A stretch of DNA of 64,000 nt from positions 43,439 to 107,438 of the forward strand of contig QUFP01000013.1 of assembly GCA_003478935.1 (NCBI GenBank), in the 5' to 3' direction. This document shows positions 28,320 to 37,295 of this stretch, piece after piece (the stretch's first letter is position 1; the number at the start of each line of letters is the position of its first letter). The notes beneath the pieces were generated by a model. The model was not told where the DNA came from, did not search any database, and saw only the letters and a list, made by a program, of their open reading frames with translations. Made by a program: the position numbers and the translations under genes. Source of the DNA: Firmicutes bacterium AF25-13AC (lineage in GTDB: Bacteria > Bacillota > Clostridia > Lachnospirales > Lachnospiraceae).

Positions 28320-29267
28320 TCAATTTGATGAAAATTGCTTTCGATACGCACTCGGTGTGCAACCAATTTCTTTTTTGAAACTTCGGTTAAAGGAAGAAAC
28401 ATCGTGAAAACCGCAGGCAAGAGCAATTTTACAGATAGCATCATTCGTTTCGACAAGAAGTTGGGAGGCCTTCTTTAAACGAATTTGGTTTATGTAATCC
28501 CAGTAGGTATGTCCAGTACAGTTTCGAAAATGTCTGGCAAAATAAAATTTTGAGATGCCAGTCTGTGTGGCAGCTTCCTCAAGTGAGGGAATGTGTTCAA
28601 AGTCTGTTTCAATTTTAGATAAAAGTGTCTGAATGGCAGTTTTGTGATCTGAGTTTGCTAACTGACTTTGTGCATTGGAACTAATTTTACCAGCAAGAAA
28701 ATTTTGCGTGTAACAAATGAAAAACTGCAGCAAGAGAGAGTATATTTGTAAAATTCGAATAGGGCTGTCACTCCAGTATACTTCTGCACATTGCATGAGA
28801 ACTGTAATTTCATGCTCATATATATCAGGACAAGTTGTCTGGTTTATCAAAACAGCATTAGAAAAAGCACTGCGTACAAAGCGAAAATCATACATGGAGT
28901 TAAAGATTGTCAGCTCAAATAAAAAGATAAAGCGATATCCTTCACCTTTTGGATTTCCTTGTATGGAGTGCAATGCACCAGGGGGAACGACAAGAATATC
29001 ACCAGGTTGAAGATGAAAAATCTGGTTTTGTACTGTTACGGTGTAGCAGTTCTCCAGTGCAACAATCATTTCAGTGGCATTATGCCAGTGCGTCATATAG
29101 CGATCAGGCTGTTCATTGTACCACAGACGAAGAGCCGCGTTTTCAACAAAAGGTGGATGCTCGTACTCTTCAGGCTCACTTATTTGACGGCCTTGTGCAA
29201 GATCAGGCTGATTGCGATATAAAGCGCGCTTTGATTCGGAAAGAGAAAAAAGATAGCTAGGATTCAT
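28320..29267 (-). CDS. AraC-family transcriptional regulator with cupin sensor
   Basis: 315 residues. The N-terminal cupin (NATEMIVALENCYTV, LQPGDILVVPPGALHSI) is the effector-binding domain. The C-terminal double HTH includes ETDAICKIALACGF-type residues and ends SFNRSFKKEIGCTPSAYRK. AAAGGAG is well placed before the ATG at 29267. It is divergent from the GH8 gene by 86 bases, the usual layout for a local activator of xylo-oligosaccharide genes. Effector not known; a xylo-oligosaccharide or xylose is a reasonable guess. Confidence 0.93.
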   Translation of the reverse strand: MNPSYLFSLSESKRALYRNQPDLAQGRQISEPEEYEHPPFVENAALRLWYNEQPDRYMTHWHNATEMIVALENCYTVTVQNQIFHLQPGDILVVPPGALHSIQGNPKGEGYRFIFLFELTIFNSMYDFRFVRSAFSNAVLINQTTCPDIYEHEITVLMQCAEVYWSDSPIRILQIYSLLLQFFICYTQNFLAGKISSNAQSQLANSDHKTAIQTLLSKIETDFEHIPSLEEAATQTGISKFYFARHFRNCTGHTYWDYINQIRLKKASQLLVETNDAICKIALACGFHDVSSFNRSFKKEIGCTPSAYRKQFSSN

Positions 29268-29353
29268 ATGGCAGCTCCTTTCAGGGCGAAAATAAAGACT
29301 TTTTATAGTATAGCACAGAAAACGGCGAAAAGAAAAGATCAGGAGGAAAAAAC

Positions 29354-30556
29354 ATGGAAGAACGAATCTATCGAAATATTTGGAAAGAGATAGGAATCAG
29401 CGATGCGCAAGTAGAAGAACGCCTGTCACAATTGATTTCTACATTTTTTTACGATGAAAAAGAACGGCTGTATTTCCCAGTGGGGGATGATATGGCGTAT
29501 ATTGAAGATACAGGAAATAATGATGCACGTACAGAGGGCATGTCTTATGGAATGATGCTTTGTGTGCAGCTAGATATGAAAGAGGAATTTGACCGAATCT
29601 GGAAATGGGCAAAAACATATATGTATATGGAAGAAGGCGAAAATGAAGGCTATTTTGCTTGGTCATGCCAGACAGATGGTACGAAAAATTCTTATGGCCC
29701 GGCTCCAGACGGTGAGGAATATTTTGCCATGGCTTTGTTTTTTGCATCACACCGTTGGGGGGATGGAGAAGGTATTTTTGCATATGAAAAAGAAGCAAAA
29801 GAGCTGCTTCGCGCCTGCATTCATAAAGGAGAAAATGGCAGACCAGGAGAGCCCATGTGGAATCGTGAAAATAAGCAGATTTTGTTTGTGCCAGGATCAC
29901 CATTTACTGATCCATCGTATCATTTGCCTCATTTTTATGAGTTGTTTGCAAAGTGGGCGTATGAGGAAGATCGTCTGTTTTGGGCAGAGGCTGCGAAAGT
30001 CAGCCGTGAATTTATGAAGAAGTCAAGTCACCCAAAAACAGGTATGTCGCCAGAGTATGCAGAGTTTGATGGCTCACCTGTAACAAAGGTATTTGAATGG
30101 GGCCGTCACGACTGGTTTTACAGTGATGCCTATCGCACAGCAGCGAATATCGGACTTGACTATTCATGGTTTCAGACAGATGTAGGTCAGACACAGGCGG
30201 TTTCTCGTTTACAGTATACACTTGGCGTGGTAAATAAAGAAAATCCATATATGACATATGAGGTAGACGGTACAGTTTTAGATCAGGAGGCACTTCATCC
30301 GGTAGGACTTCTTGCGACAACGGCAGAGGGAAGTTTGGCGGTGTTAAAGAAGCCATTAGACTTAGATTTGCAGCAGTTGGCAGGAAATTTCTTGGAGGAT
30401 AGGTCAATTTGTGAATCAGATGAGGAAAGGTTAGCTCTCTGGTGGATTAAAACATTTTGGGAGACTCCACTTCGAACTGGAAAACGTCGCTACTATGACA
30501 ACTGCCTGTATATGTTTGCATTTTTGGCGCTGGCCGGAAAGTATCGAATTTGGTAA
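29354..30556 (+). CDS. GH8 reducing-end xylose-releasing exo-oligoxylanase (Rex)
   Basis: 400 residues, GH8 with no signal peptide, length as in Rex enzymes. Catalytic residues: general acid Glu61 in DARTEGMSYGMM and Asp119 in GPAPDGEEYFAMAL. Other family blocks are FAWSCQTDGT and FEWGRHDWFYSDAYRT. Rex removes one xylose from the reducing end of xylo-oligosaccharides, inverting the anomer, in the cytoplasm. AGGAGG precedes the ATG. The downstream glycosidases share the theme of decorated xylan breakdown. Endo-acting GH8 relatives (chitosanase, endoglucanase) are normally secreted, so Rex is the better call. Confidence 0.9.
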   Translation: MEERIYRNIWKEIGISDAQVEERLSQLISTFFYDEKERLYFPVGDDMAYIEDTGNNDARTEGMSYGMMLCVQLDMKEEFDRIWKWAKTYMYMEEGENEGYFAWSCQTDGTKNSYGPAPDGEEYFAMALFFASHRWGDGEGIFAYEKEAKELLRACIHKGENGRPGEPMWNRENKQILFVPGSPFTDPSYHLPHFYELFAKWAYEEDRLFWAEAAKVSREFMKKSSHPKTGMSPEYAEFDGSPVTKVFEWGRHDWFYSDAYRTAANIGLDYSWFQTDVGQTQAVSRLQYTLGVVNKENPYMTYEVDGTVLDQEALHPVGLLATTAEGSLAVLKKPLDLDLQQLAGNFLEDRSICESDEERLALWWIKTFWETPLRTGKRRYYDNCLYMFAFLALAGKYRIW

Positions 30557-30611
30557 TCTATTGGACTGTGATAGTATGACAACTAATCTATAAATTTGTC
30601 GCAAAAATGCA

Positions 30612-30700
30612 GTGACATTGCAAAAAAATGCGCTATAATCATCTGTAGAAGTTTAAATCGTGTGCTTTCGGGGTCTGGGGTCAGTTCTGCCTGACCCCAG
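30612..30700 (+). promoter_or_regulatory. Promoter and leader hairpin before the GH95 gene
   Basis: GTGACA (30612-30617), 16-base spacer, TATAAT (30634-30639). The leader then carries a perfect 10-bp hairpin, CTGGGGTCAG 30675-30684 with 30691-30700, six-base loop, and no T run. It could shield the 5' end or take part in attenuation. This separates GH8 from the GH95-GH39 operon. Confidence 0.6.
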
Positions 30701-30753
30701 TCTCTAAATAGGATAGGAAACGGCAACAAAATTTGCAAAAAGGAGAGAGGAAC

Positions 30754-33096
30754 ATGGAAAAATTATGGTATCAAAAGCCAGCAGATGAGTGGGAAGAAGC
30801 GCTACCACTTGGCAACGGACGACTTGGCGCAATGGTATTTGGTCAGATCCAAAAAGAACAGATTCAGGTTAATGAGGAGAGTATTTGGTATGGAAAAAGA
30901 CGGGAACGAATCAATCCAGATGCCAAGGAAAATTTGCCTAAAATCCGAGAATACATTCGAAATGGTCAGATTCAAAAGGCACAGAAACTTATGAGTCTTG
31001 CAATGACTGGATGCCCATATGGCGAACGAATGTATCAGACGCTTGGTGAAATCTCGATTGAGATGGATTTGCCGGAGGAAAAGATAGAAAAGGATGCAGA
31101 TTCTGCTATAAATACAACTTACTATAGAGAGCTTGACCTGTCAAAAGCCGTGTGCCACGTGCAGCATACTTGCGAAAAAATCGAATGCAAAACGATGAAG
31201 ATTGAGCGCACTTATTTTATCTCACATCCAGATGACTGCATGATTGTTCATATGAAGGCAAGCGGCGGTCAACTAAGCTTTGTCGCAAAATTGGACTGTG
31301 ATAAATATTTTGATTCGGTTGGAAAATGCGATGATCACACAATTTTTCTAAGCGGAAATCTCGGAAAAGATGCACCTGAATTTGCAATGTGCCTTCGGGC
31401 AAAAGTCGTTGGTGGAAGCGTGAAAACGATTGGACAAAGTTTGCTAGTGGAGAAGGCAGATGAAGTGATTTTATATTTTGGCGCAGATAGTAGCTTCCAT
31501 TACTCAGAGGAGGAAGTGAAAGAATGGGCAGATCCACAGCAAAAATTGGTGGAAAAGTTAATTGCTCATTTGGATCTGGTAATGGAAAAAGATTATGAAA
31601 AAGTATTAATGGCACATATTCAAGATTATCAGTCTCTGTACAATCGTGTGTCATTTCAATTAAAAGAAGAGAAAAGCATAGAAGCACTTGCAACTGACGA
31701 GCGACTTTTGAGAGTAAAAGACGGCGGTGAAGACATTGGACTTTCAAAGCTTTTGTTTGATTATGGTCGATATCTATTGATTTCGTGCAGCAGACCAGGT
31801 ACGCTTCCAGCGAATCTTCAAGGAATCTGGAACAAAGAATTTCGCCCAGCTTGGGACAGCAAATATACGATCAATATCAATACAGAGATGAACTATTGGC
31901 CAGCTGAAAGTTGTGCTCTTTCTGAGTGTCATCAGCCACTATTTGATCATCTAGAGAGAATGAGAAATCATGGACGAAAGGTAGCAAGAGAAATGTATGG
32001 CTGCAGAGGTTTTGTGGCTCATCACAATACTGATATCTATGCAGACTGTGCACCGCAGGATAATTGCATGTCGTCCACATTTTGGGTGATGGGCGCTGCA
32101 TGGCTTTGCACTCATCTTTGGACTCACTATGCGTATACAAAAGATCAGGACTTTTTACTCAAAGCGTATCCGATCATGGCAGAGGCAGCTTTATTTTTCT
32201 TAGATTATATGGAAGAAAAGAACGGAGATCTTGTCACGAATCCGTCTTCATCACCGGAAAATACTTATATTATGCCAAATGGAGAGAGCGGCTGTGTATG
32301 CATCGGTTCTGCCATGGATATGGAAATTCTTCGTGATCTATTTACAGAATGTTGCGAGGCAGCTAAAATCTTGAAAGAAAAGATAAATACTTGTGTAATT
32401 CCAAGTGTGACTAATGTGTCACTTCTTCAAGGCCAGATTGAGGAAGCTTTAAAAAAGATTCCACCGATTCGCATTGATTCAACTGGACGAATCATGGAGT
32501 GGATGGAGGAGTATGAGGAAAAAGAGCTGGGGCATCGCCATATGTCTCATCTGTATGCATTGTACCCGTCGGATCAGATCAGTGTCGATCATACACCAGA
32601 GCTTGCAGAGGCTGCAAAGAAAACACTAAAAATGCGTTTGTCACATGGTGGTGGTCATACTGGATGGAGCCGTGCATGGATCATTAATTTTTATGCAAAG
32701 CTTCGAGATGCAGAGAGTGCAGCAGAAAACATTCGCCTGATGCTTACAAACTCGACTTATCCAAATCTGTTTGATCGTCATCCACCGTTCCAGATTGATG
32801 GAAACTTTGGTGTGACAGCAGCGATTGCGCAGATGCTTGTTCAGAGCGGAGAAAACGAGATCATTTTGCTTCCATCATTGCCAAGGCAGTGGGCAGACGG
32901 AAGCGTGAAAGGACTTCGTGTAGTAGGAAATGCTTCGGTTGATTTGGCATGGAAGGATGGAAAATTGGTTGAATTTGCAATCTATGCAGACAGTGAATAC
33001 AACGGAACACTTGTTTATGGGAAAAAGAAGAGTTTGATTTACATTGAAAAAGGAAAAAGCATTCAAGTAAATGGGCAGCTTGAGCAGAAAAAGTAA
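30754..33096 (+). CDS. GH95 alpha-L-fucosidase/alpha-L-galactosidase
   Basis: About 780 residues; the ATG at 30754 follows AGGAGAGAGG. GH95 layout: N-terminal beta domain (LPLGNGRLGAMVFG), linker, (alpha/alpha)6 barrel and C-terminal beta domain. Catalytic region NPSSSPENTY places the general acid at Glu502; LGHRHMSHLYALYP and FQIDGNFGVTAAIAQML are family signatures. No signal peptide. GH95 members invert alpha-1,2-linked L-fucose or L-galactose. Among xylan enzymes, L-galactose on complex corn-type xylan is a more fitting target than mucin fucose, but this is inferred from neighbours. First gene of a four-gene glycosidase operon. Confidence 0.93.
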   Translation: MEKLWYQKPADEWEEALPLGNGRLGAMVFGQIQKEQIQVNEESIWYGKRRERINPDAKENLPKIREYIRNGQIQKAQKLMSLAMTGCPYGERMYQTLGEISIEMDLPEEKIEKDADSAINTTYYRELDLSKAVCHVQHTCEKIECKTMKIERTYFISHPDDCMIVHMKASGGQLSFVAKLDCDKYFDSVGKCDDHTIFLSGNLGKDAPEFAMCLRAKVVGGSVKTIGQSLLVEKADEVILYFGADSSFHYSEEEVKEWADPQQKLVEKLIAHLDLVMEKDYEKVLMAHIQDYQSLYNRVSFQLKEEKSIEALATDERLLRVKDGGEDIGLSKLLFDYGRYLLISCSRPGTLPANLQGIWNKEFRPAWDSKYTININTEMNYWPAESCALSECHQPLFDHLERMRNHGRKVAREMYGCRGFVAHHNTDIYADCAPQDNCMSSTFWVMGAAWLCTHLWTHYAYTKDQDFLLKAYPIMAEAALFFLDYMEEKNGDLVTNPSSSPENTYIMPNGESGCVCIGSAMDMEILRDLFTECCEAAKILKEKINTCVIPSVTNVSLLQGQIEEALKKIPPIRIDSTGRIMEWMEEYEEKELGHRHMSHLYALYPSDQISVDHTPELAEAAKKTLKMRLSHGGGHTGWSRAWIINFYAKLRDAESAAENIRLMLTNSTYPNLFDRHPPFQIDGNFGVTAAIAQMLVQSGENEIILLPSLPRQWADGSVKGLRVVGNASVDLAWKDGKLVEFAIYADSEYNGTLVYGKKKSLIYIEKGKSIQVNGQLEQKK

Positions 33097-33129
33097 GAAT
33101 ATATTTGAAAAAGGAAGAAGAAAAAGAGA

Positions 33130-34692
33130 ATGGAAATGAAAAAAAAGATAACAGCAAAAAATCCCATTATTGATTCCGATTTTCCAGATCCAGATATCAT
33201 ACGAGTTGGAGACACCTACTATATGGCTAGCACAACGATGCATTTTATGCCGGGTTGTGTGATCTTGCGTTCCTACGATCTGGTAAGATGGGAAATTCTG
33301 TCACATGCCTATCAAGAACTTGACAATACGCCACGCTATTATATGGAAGGAAACCAAAATATTTATGGTGAAGGCATGTGGGCACCTACATTTCGATACC
33401 ATAAGGGTACCTATTATATTGTATTTACTGCGAACGACACTCATAAGTCTCATCTGTTAACAGCGAGTGATCCAAAAGGACCGTGGGAAAATCGAACAAT
33501 TGAGGGTTGGTATTATGACAGTGGCTTATTCTTTGATGACGACGATCAAGTTTATATTGTGCATGGACAAAAAACACTTTTTTTAACTCAGTTAAATGAA
33601 GATTTGTCGGGACCAAAGGAAAATGGCTTAAAACGAATCGTGGTACAGGATAGAGAAGATGCCGATCTTGGCTACGAGGGTTCTCATATGTATAAAAGGA
33701 ATGGAAAATACTATATTTTTACCTGTCATATGGAAAAAGGAAAGAAAAAAACTGAGGACTGCTTCGTGTCAGATTCTCTTACAGGAGAATTTATCGGAGG
33801 CTGCGTTATTGACGATGATTGCGGCTACCATGGCCTTGGCGTAGCGCAGGGAGGTATGATTGATACGCCGAATGGAGATTGGTATGCATTTATGTTTCAG
33901 GATCGAGGTGCGTTAGGGCGAGCTCCTGTGTTAATTCCGATGCAGTTTGAACGGGATTTTCCTGTAATTGGAGAAAAAGGAAAAGTTCCAAAAGAGATTC
34001 AAGTGCCAGATACAGGTCACATTTATGAGAAGCTCAATGGAAGCGATGATTTTTCCTATCTACCAGATGAAAAAGGCGAGGTCCATTTGAAATGCTTTTG
34101 GGAATGGAATCACCAATCAATTGATACGGCTTGGTCAGTTACAGAAAATCCAGGGCATCTTCGGCTACATTCAAAGAAGATTTCCCCAACTTTATTTCAA
34201 GCATATAATACGCTAACCCAGCGCACGGTTGGACCTAAATGTGCAGCAGAGGTAACAGTTGATTTCTCACAGATGAAAGATGGCGATGTGGCAGGAATTA
34301 GTACATTTATTGGAAACTACGGTTTTATCGGAGTAAAAAAAGAAAAAGACCAGTATTATTTAATTATGATGGGGCGTCCGGCGAAGGACACCAGCGTGTT
34401 TGGACAGTTTGAATATGAAAATCCAGGCATTGAATATCAGAGGGTTCCAATAAGCGATACATCAGTTTGTCTTCGCGCAGAGGCCGACTTTACTGACAAG
34501 AAAGATTTGGCATCCTTTTTCTATAAAAATCGAGAAGGTTGGCAGAAGCTTGGCATTGACCAGCCAATGTATTTTAAGATGGATTTGTTTACTGGATGCC
34601 GTTTTGGATTGTTTTATTATTCGACAAAGAAAACTGATGGATTTGTAGACTTTTCTAAATTCCAATTTTTTGAGCCAAAGGAGGAAAGATGA
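33130..34692 (+). CDS. GH43 beta-xylosidase/alpha-L-arabinofuranosidase
   Basis: 520 residues, cytoplasmic. Five-bladed propeller at about 1-310: the catalytic base Asp in SDFPDPDIIRVG, and the general acid Glu in YEGSHMYKRNGKYY. The C-terminal 200 residues form the GH43_C2 beta-sandwich of the XynB-type xylosidases. It releases xylose or arabinose from non-reducing ends of short xylo-oligosaccharides. Its stop overlaps the next gene's ATG by four bases. Confidence 0.92.
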   Translation: MEMKKKITAKNPIIDSDFPDPDIIRVGDTYYMASTTMHFMPGCVILRSYDLVRWEILSHAYQELDNTPRYYMEGNQNIYGEGMWAPTFRYHKGTYYIVFTANDTHKSHLLTASDPKGPWENRTIEGWYYDSGLFFDDDDQVYIVHGQKTLFLTQLNEDLSGPKENGLKRIVVQDREDADLGYEGSHMYKRNGKYYIFTCHMEKGKKKTEDCFVSDSLTGEFIGGCVIDDDCGYHGLGVAQGGMIDTPNGDWYAFMFQDRGALGRAPVLIPMQFERDFPVIGEKGKVPKEIQVPDTGHIYEKLNGSDDFSYLPDEKGEVHLKCFWEWNHQSIDTAWSVTENPGHLRLHSKKISPTLFQAYNTLTQRTVGPKCAAEVTVDFSQMKDGDVAGISTFIGNYGFIGVKKEKDQYYLIMMGRPAKDTSVFGQFEYENPGIEYQRVPISDTSVCLRAEADFTDKKDLASFFYKNREGWQKLGIDQPMYFKMDLFTGCRFGLFYYSTKKTDGFVDFSKFQFFEPKEER

Positions 34693-37295
34693 GAGAGTGT
34701 CGTTTATTAAATAACAATTGGAAATTTACCTATGGAGATCAGGTAACTGCCACAAGTGAAGAGATTGCAAGCTGGCAGGACATTGGACTGCCGCATTCAT
34801 TTGGTATTCCATATTTTATGGAAAAAGAATTCTATGTTGGATATGGAACTTACTCAACATGGATTTCATTGTCGGAGGAAGACTGTAAAAAAAGACTTCG
34901 ATTGGAATTTTTAGGTGTTTTTCAAAAAGCGCGTGTTTATTTAAATGGAGAAAAAGTTGGGGAGCATAGAGGTGGTTACACACCATTTTTGGTAGAACTT
35001 ACAAATGTGGCTCGTCCAGGAAAAAATCATTTGATTGTCAGCGTGGACAATCTGTGGGATGCGAGGCTTGCTCCGCGTGCAGGAGAGCATCAATTTAATG
35101 GCGGTATTTACCGTGATGTGCAGCTGATTGTAACAGAATTTTGCGGCATTGACGAATACGGGGTATTTGTACAGACAACGAAGCTTGAAAGAGAAAATGA
35201 AGATCAGAATGGATGGAATGCAACAGTAAAAATTGAGACGCAGGTATTTGATCAGCGCTCTGATATTGGAGAATATCAAAACAATGGGCTATCCCAGATG
35301 CAAGAACCACTTTTTCTTGAAACTTGCATTTTGGATGGAGAAACTGTGCTGGCAAAAGAAATCTCACGAATCAACATGAAAACGGAAGGAGAGATTGATT
35401 CTGAAAAGAAGGATCGTAACAGTACTTCAAGTCTGAATTCGAAGACAATTACTCAGCAAATTTCATTGTCAGGTATACAACCGTGGTCACCGAATTTGCC
35501 TAAATTGTATACAGTAGTCAGCCGTGTGAGCTACAATGGAATTTTAGTTGACTGTGTGCAAACAAAATTTGGCATTCGAACAGTACGATTTGACAAAGAC
35601 AATGGATTTTTCTTAAATGGAGAGCATTTTGCCATTTTAGGAGCCAATGTGCATCAGGATCATGCTGGATGGGCCGATGCTGTTACGCGTGCCGGTATTC
35701 GAAGAGATATTCGTATGATAAAAGAGTGTGGCATGAACACGATTCGCGGTTCTCACTATCCACATCATCCATATTTTGCACAGGTTTGCGATGAGGAGGG
35801 AATCCTATTTTGGTCTGAGATGTGTTTCTGGGGAACTGGTGGTGACAAAAGAGATGGCTTTTGGGTATCAAGCGCCTATCCTCCAAAAGAGGAGGATCAA
35901 AAAGACTTTGAGAAAAGCTGCTTAGATCAGCTAGAGGAGATGATCCAGTCTCAGCGCAGTCATCCATCTATTATCTGCTGGAGCATGTGCAACGAAGTTT
36001 TCTTTACCGATGCACCAGTAAAAGATAAGGCAAAAGAACTAATTCGAAAAATGGTAGAGCGTTCTCATGAGCTTGATCCATCAAGACCAGCAGCAGTGGG
36101 CGGTGCGCAGAGAGATGGATTTGACGTGCTAGGAGATCTGGCAGGTTACAATGGGGATGGAGCTGCATTGTATCATGATCCAGGCTTTCCGAATTTGGTT
36201 TCTGAATATGGAAGCAGCATAGAGACGCGCCCAGGAAAATTTGAGCCGCGATTCACCGATGGAACTGAGATTGACTATCCGTGGCGAAGCGGAAAGATTT
36301 TGTGGTGCGGCTTTCATCATGGAAGTATTTTTGATGGCATGGGTTCAATGGGAATGATCGATTATTATCGTTTGCCGCTTGATTGCTGGTACTGGTATCG
36401 AGAGCATCTGGCAGGGAAAAAGGCGCCAAAGTCAAAGAAAAAAGGCACTCCTTATCAGATCCGTCTAAGCAGCGATGTTAATAGATTTCGTGCAAACGGA
36501 CAGGAGGATGCATGGATTTGTGCAGAACTTTTGGATCAAGAAGGAAATCCAATCTCAAATGAAATCGAGCTGACGTTCACAGTGGAAAAGGGAGACGGTA
36601 TTTTTCCAACTGGAAAGACAATCACGTTCTCACCAGAAAAGAAAAATATGATAGATGGCCTTGCAGCAATTGAATTTCGAAGCTGGTATGGCGGTGAAAA
36701 TGTGATTTGTGCAACAGCAGATGGTGTAAAATCTGCAAAGATTTGTATTTGGGCAGATGGAGAGCCAAAGCCCAAGAACACGGTATTAAATCCGATGCTT
36801 CCACCGCCATATACAGTAGGAGAGCCGAAGCCAAAGGAAACGTATGATGAGGCAAAGAGACGTCCAGTATTTGCTGATAGCTTTGAGATCGGGCATGAGC
36901 CTTATTTTGTGACGGCAGAGGAAGAAGGCAATTGGCTGCCAAAAATGACAAATTCATTAAAGCATTTGTCAGAACAGACGCATTGGGTTATGGTTGACCT
37001 TGAAGGTGTCAGACGGATCAACCAACTAGAGGTTATCTTTGAAGATGAGCCAGATGCACTGGAAAAATCAAAAAAGAACTTGCCACAGACAATTGTGGCA
37101 GAACTTCGCTCAGATTTAGAGTGGGAGAAGGTTATATTAAAAAGGAAAAAAGAAAATCAGAAAGGAAACGATTGCAAAGAGTGCTATCAGGCAGAGGGAA
37201 TCTACTTTACTCGCTATTTTAGAATTGACTGGAATCAAACCAAACTGCCTGTAGCGCAAATCCATCTTTGGACAGGAGGAGAAGAGAATGAATGA
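34689..37295 (+). CDS. GH2 beta-glycosidase
   Basis: 868 residues, no signal peptide. N-terminal jelly-roll sugar-binding domain, Ig-like domain, TIM barrel from about 300 to 600. Acid/base Glu436 in CWSMCNEVFF and nucleophile Glu506 in LVSEYGSS; RGSHYPHHPYF and GANVHQDHAGW are family blocks. A C-terminal part looks like a partial F5/8-type sandwich. GH2 covers beta-galactosidase, beta-mannosidase, beta-glucuronidase and others; the sequence alone does not settle it. In this operon a beta-galactosidase or alpha-L-arabinopyranosidase-like role on xylan side chains is plausible. It overlaps both neighbours, so translation is coupled. Confidence 0.9.
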   Translation: MRECRLLNNNWKFTYGDQVTATSEEIASWQDIGLPHSFGIPYFMEKEFYVGYGTYSTWISLSEEDCKKRLRLEFLGVFQKARVYLNGEKVGEHRGGYTPFLVELTNVARPGKNHLIVSVDNLWDARLAPRAGEHQFNGGIYRDVQLIVTEFCGIDEYGVFVQTTKLERENEDQNGWNATVKIETQVFDQRSDIGEYQNNGLSQMQEPLFLETCILDGETVLAKEISRINMKTEGEIDSEKKDRNSTSSLNSKTITQQISLSGIQPWSPNLPKLYTVVSRVSYNGILVDCVQTKFGIRTVRFDKDNGFFLNGEHFAILGANVHQDHAGWADAVTRAGIRRDIRMIKECGMNTIRGSHYPHHPYFAQVCDEEGILFWSEMCFWGTGGDKRDGFWVSSAYPPKEEDQKDFEKSCLDQLEEMIQSQRSHPSIICWSMCNEVFFTDAPVKDKAKELIRKMVERSHELDPSRPAAVGGAQRDGFDVLGDLAGYNGDGAALYHDPGFPNLVSEYGSSIETRPGKFEPRFTDGTEIDYPWRSGKILWCGFHHGSIFDGMGSMGMIDYYRLPLDCWYWYREHLAGKKAPKSKKKGTPYQIRLSSDVNRFRANGQEDAWICAELLDQEGNPISNEIELTFTVEKGDGIFPTGKTITFSPEKKNMIDGLAAIEFRSWYGGENVICATADGVKSAKICIWADGEPKPKNTVLNPMLPPPYTVGEPKPKETYDEAKRRPVFADSFEIGHEPYFVTAEEEGNWLPKMTNSLKHLSEQTHWVMVDLEGVRRINQLEVIFEDEPDALEKSKKNLPQTIVAELRSDLEWEKVILKRKKENQKGNDCKECYQAEGIYFTRYFRIDWNQTKLPVAQIHLWTGGEENE

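Noticed and set aside
34941..35367. Long open frames on the strand opposite the GH2 gene
   Set aside because: They overlap a gene with all catalytic motifs, show no family motif and are explained by coding-strand codon bias.
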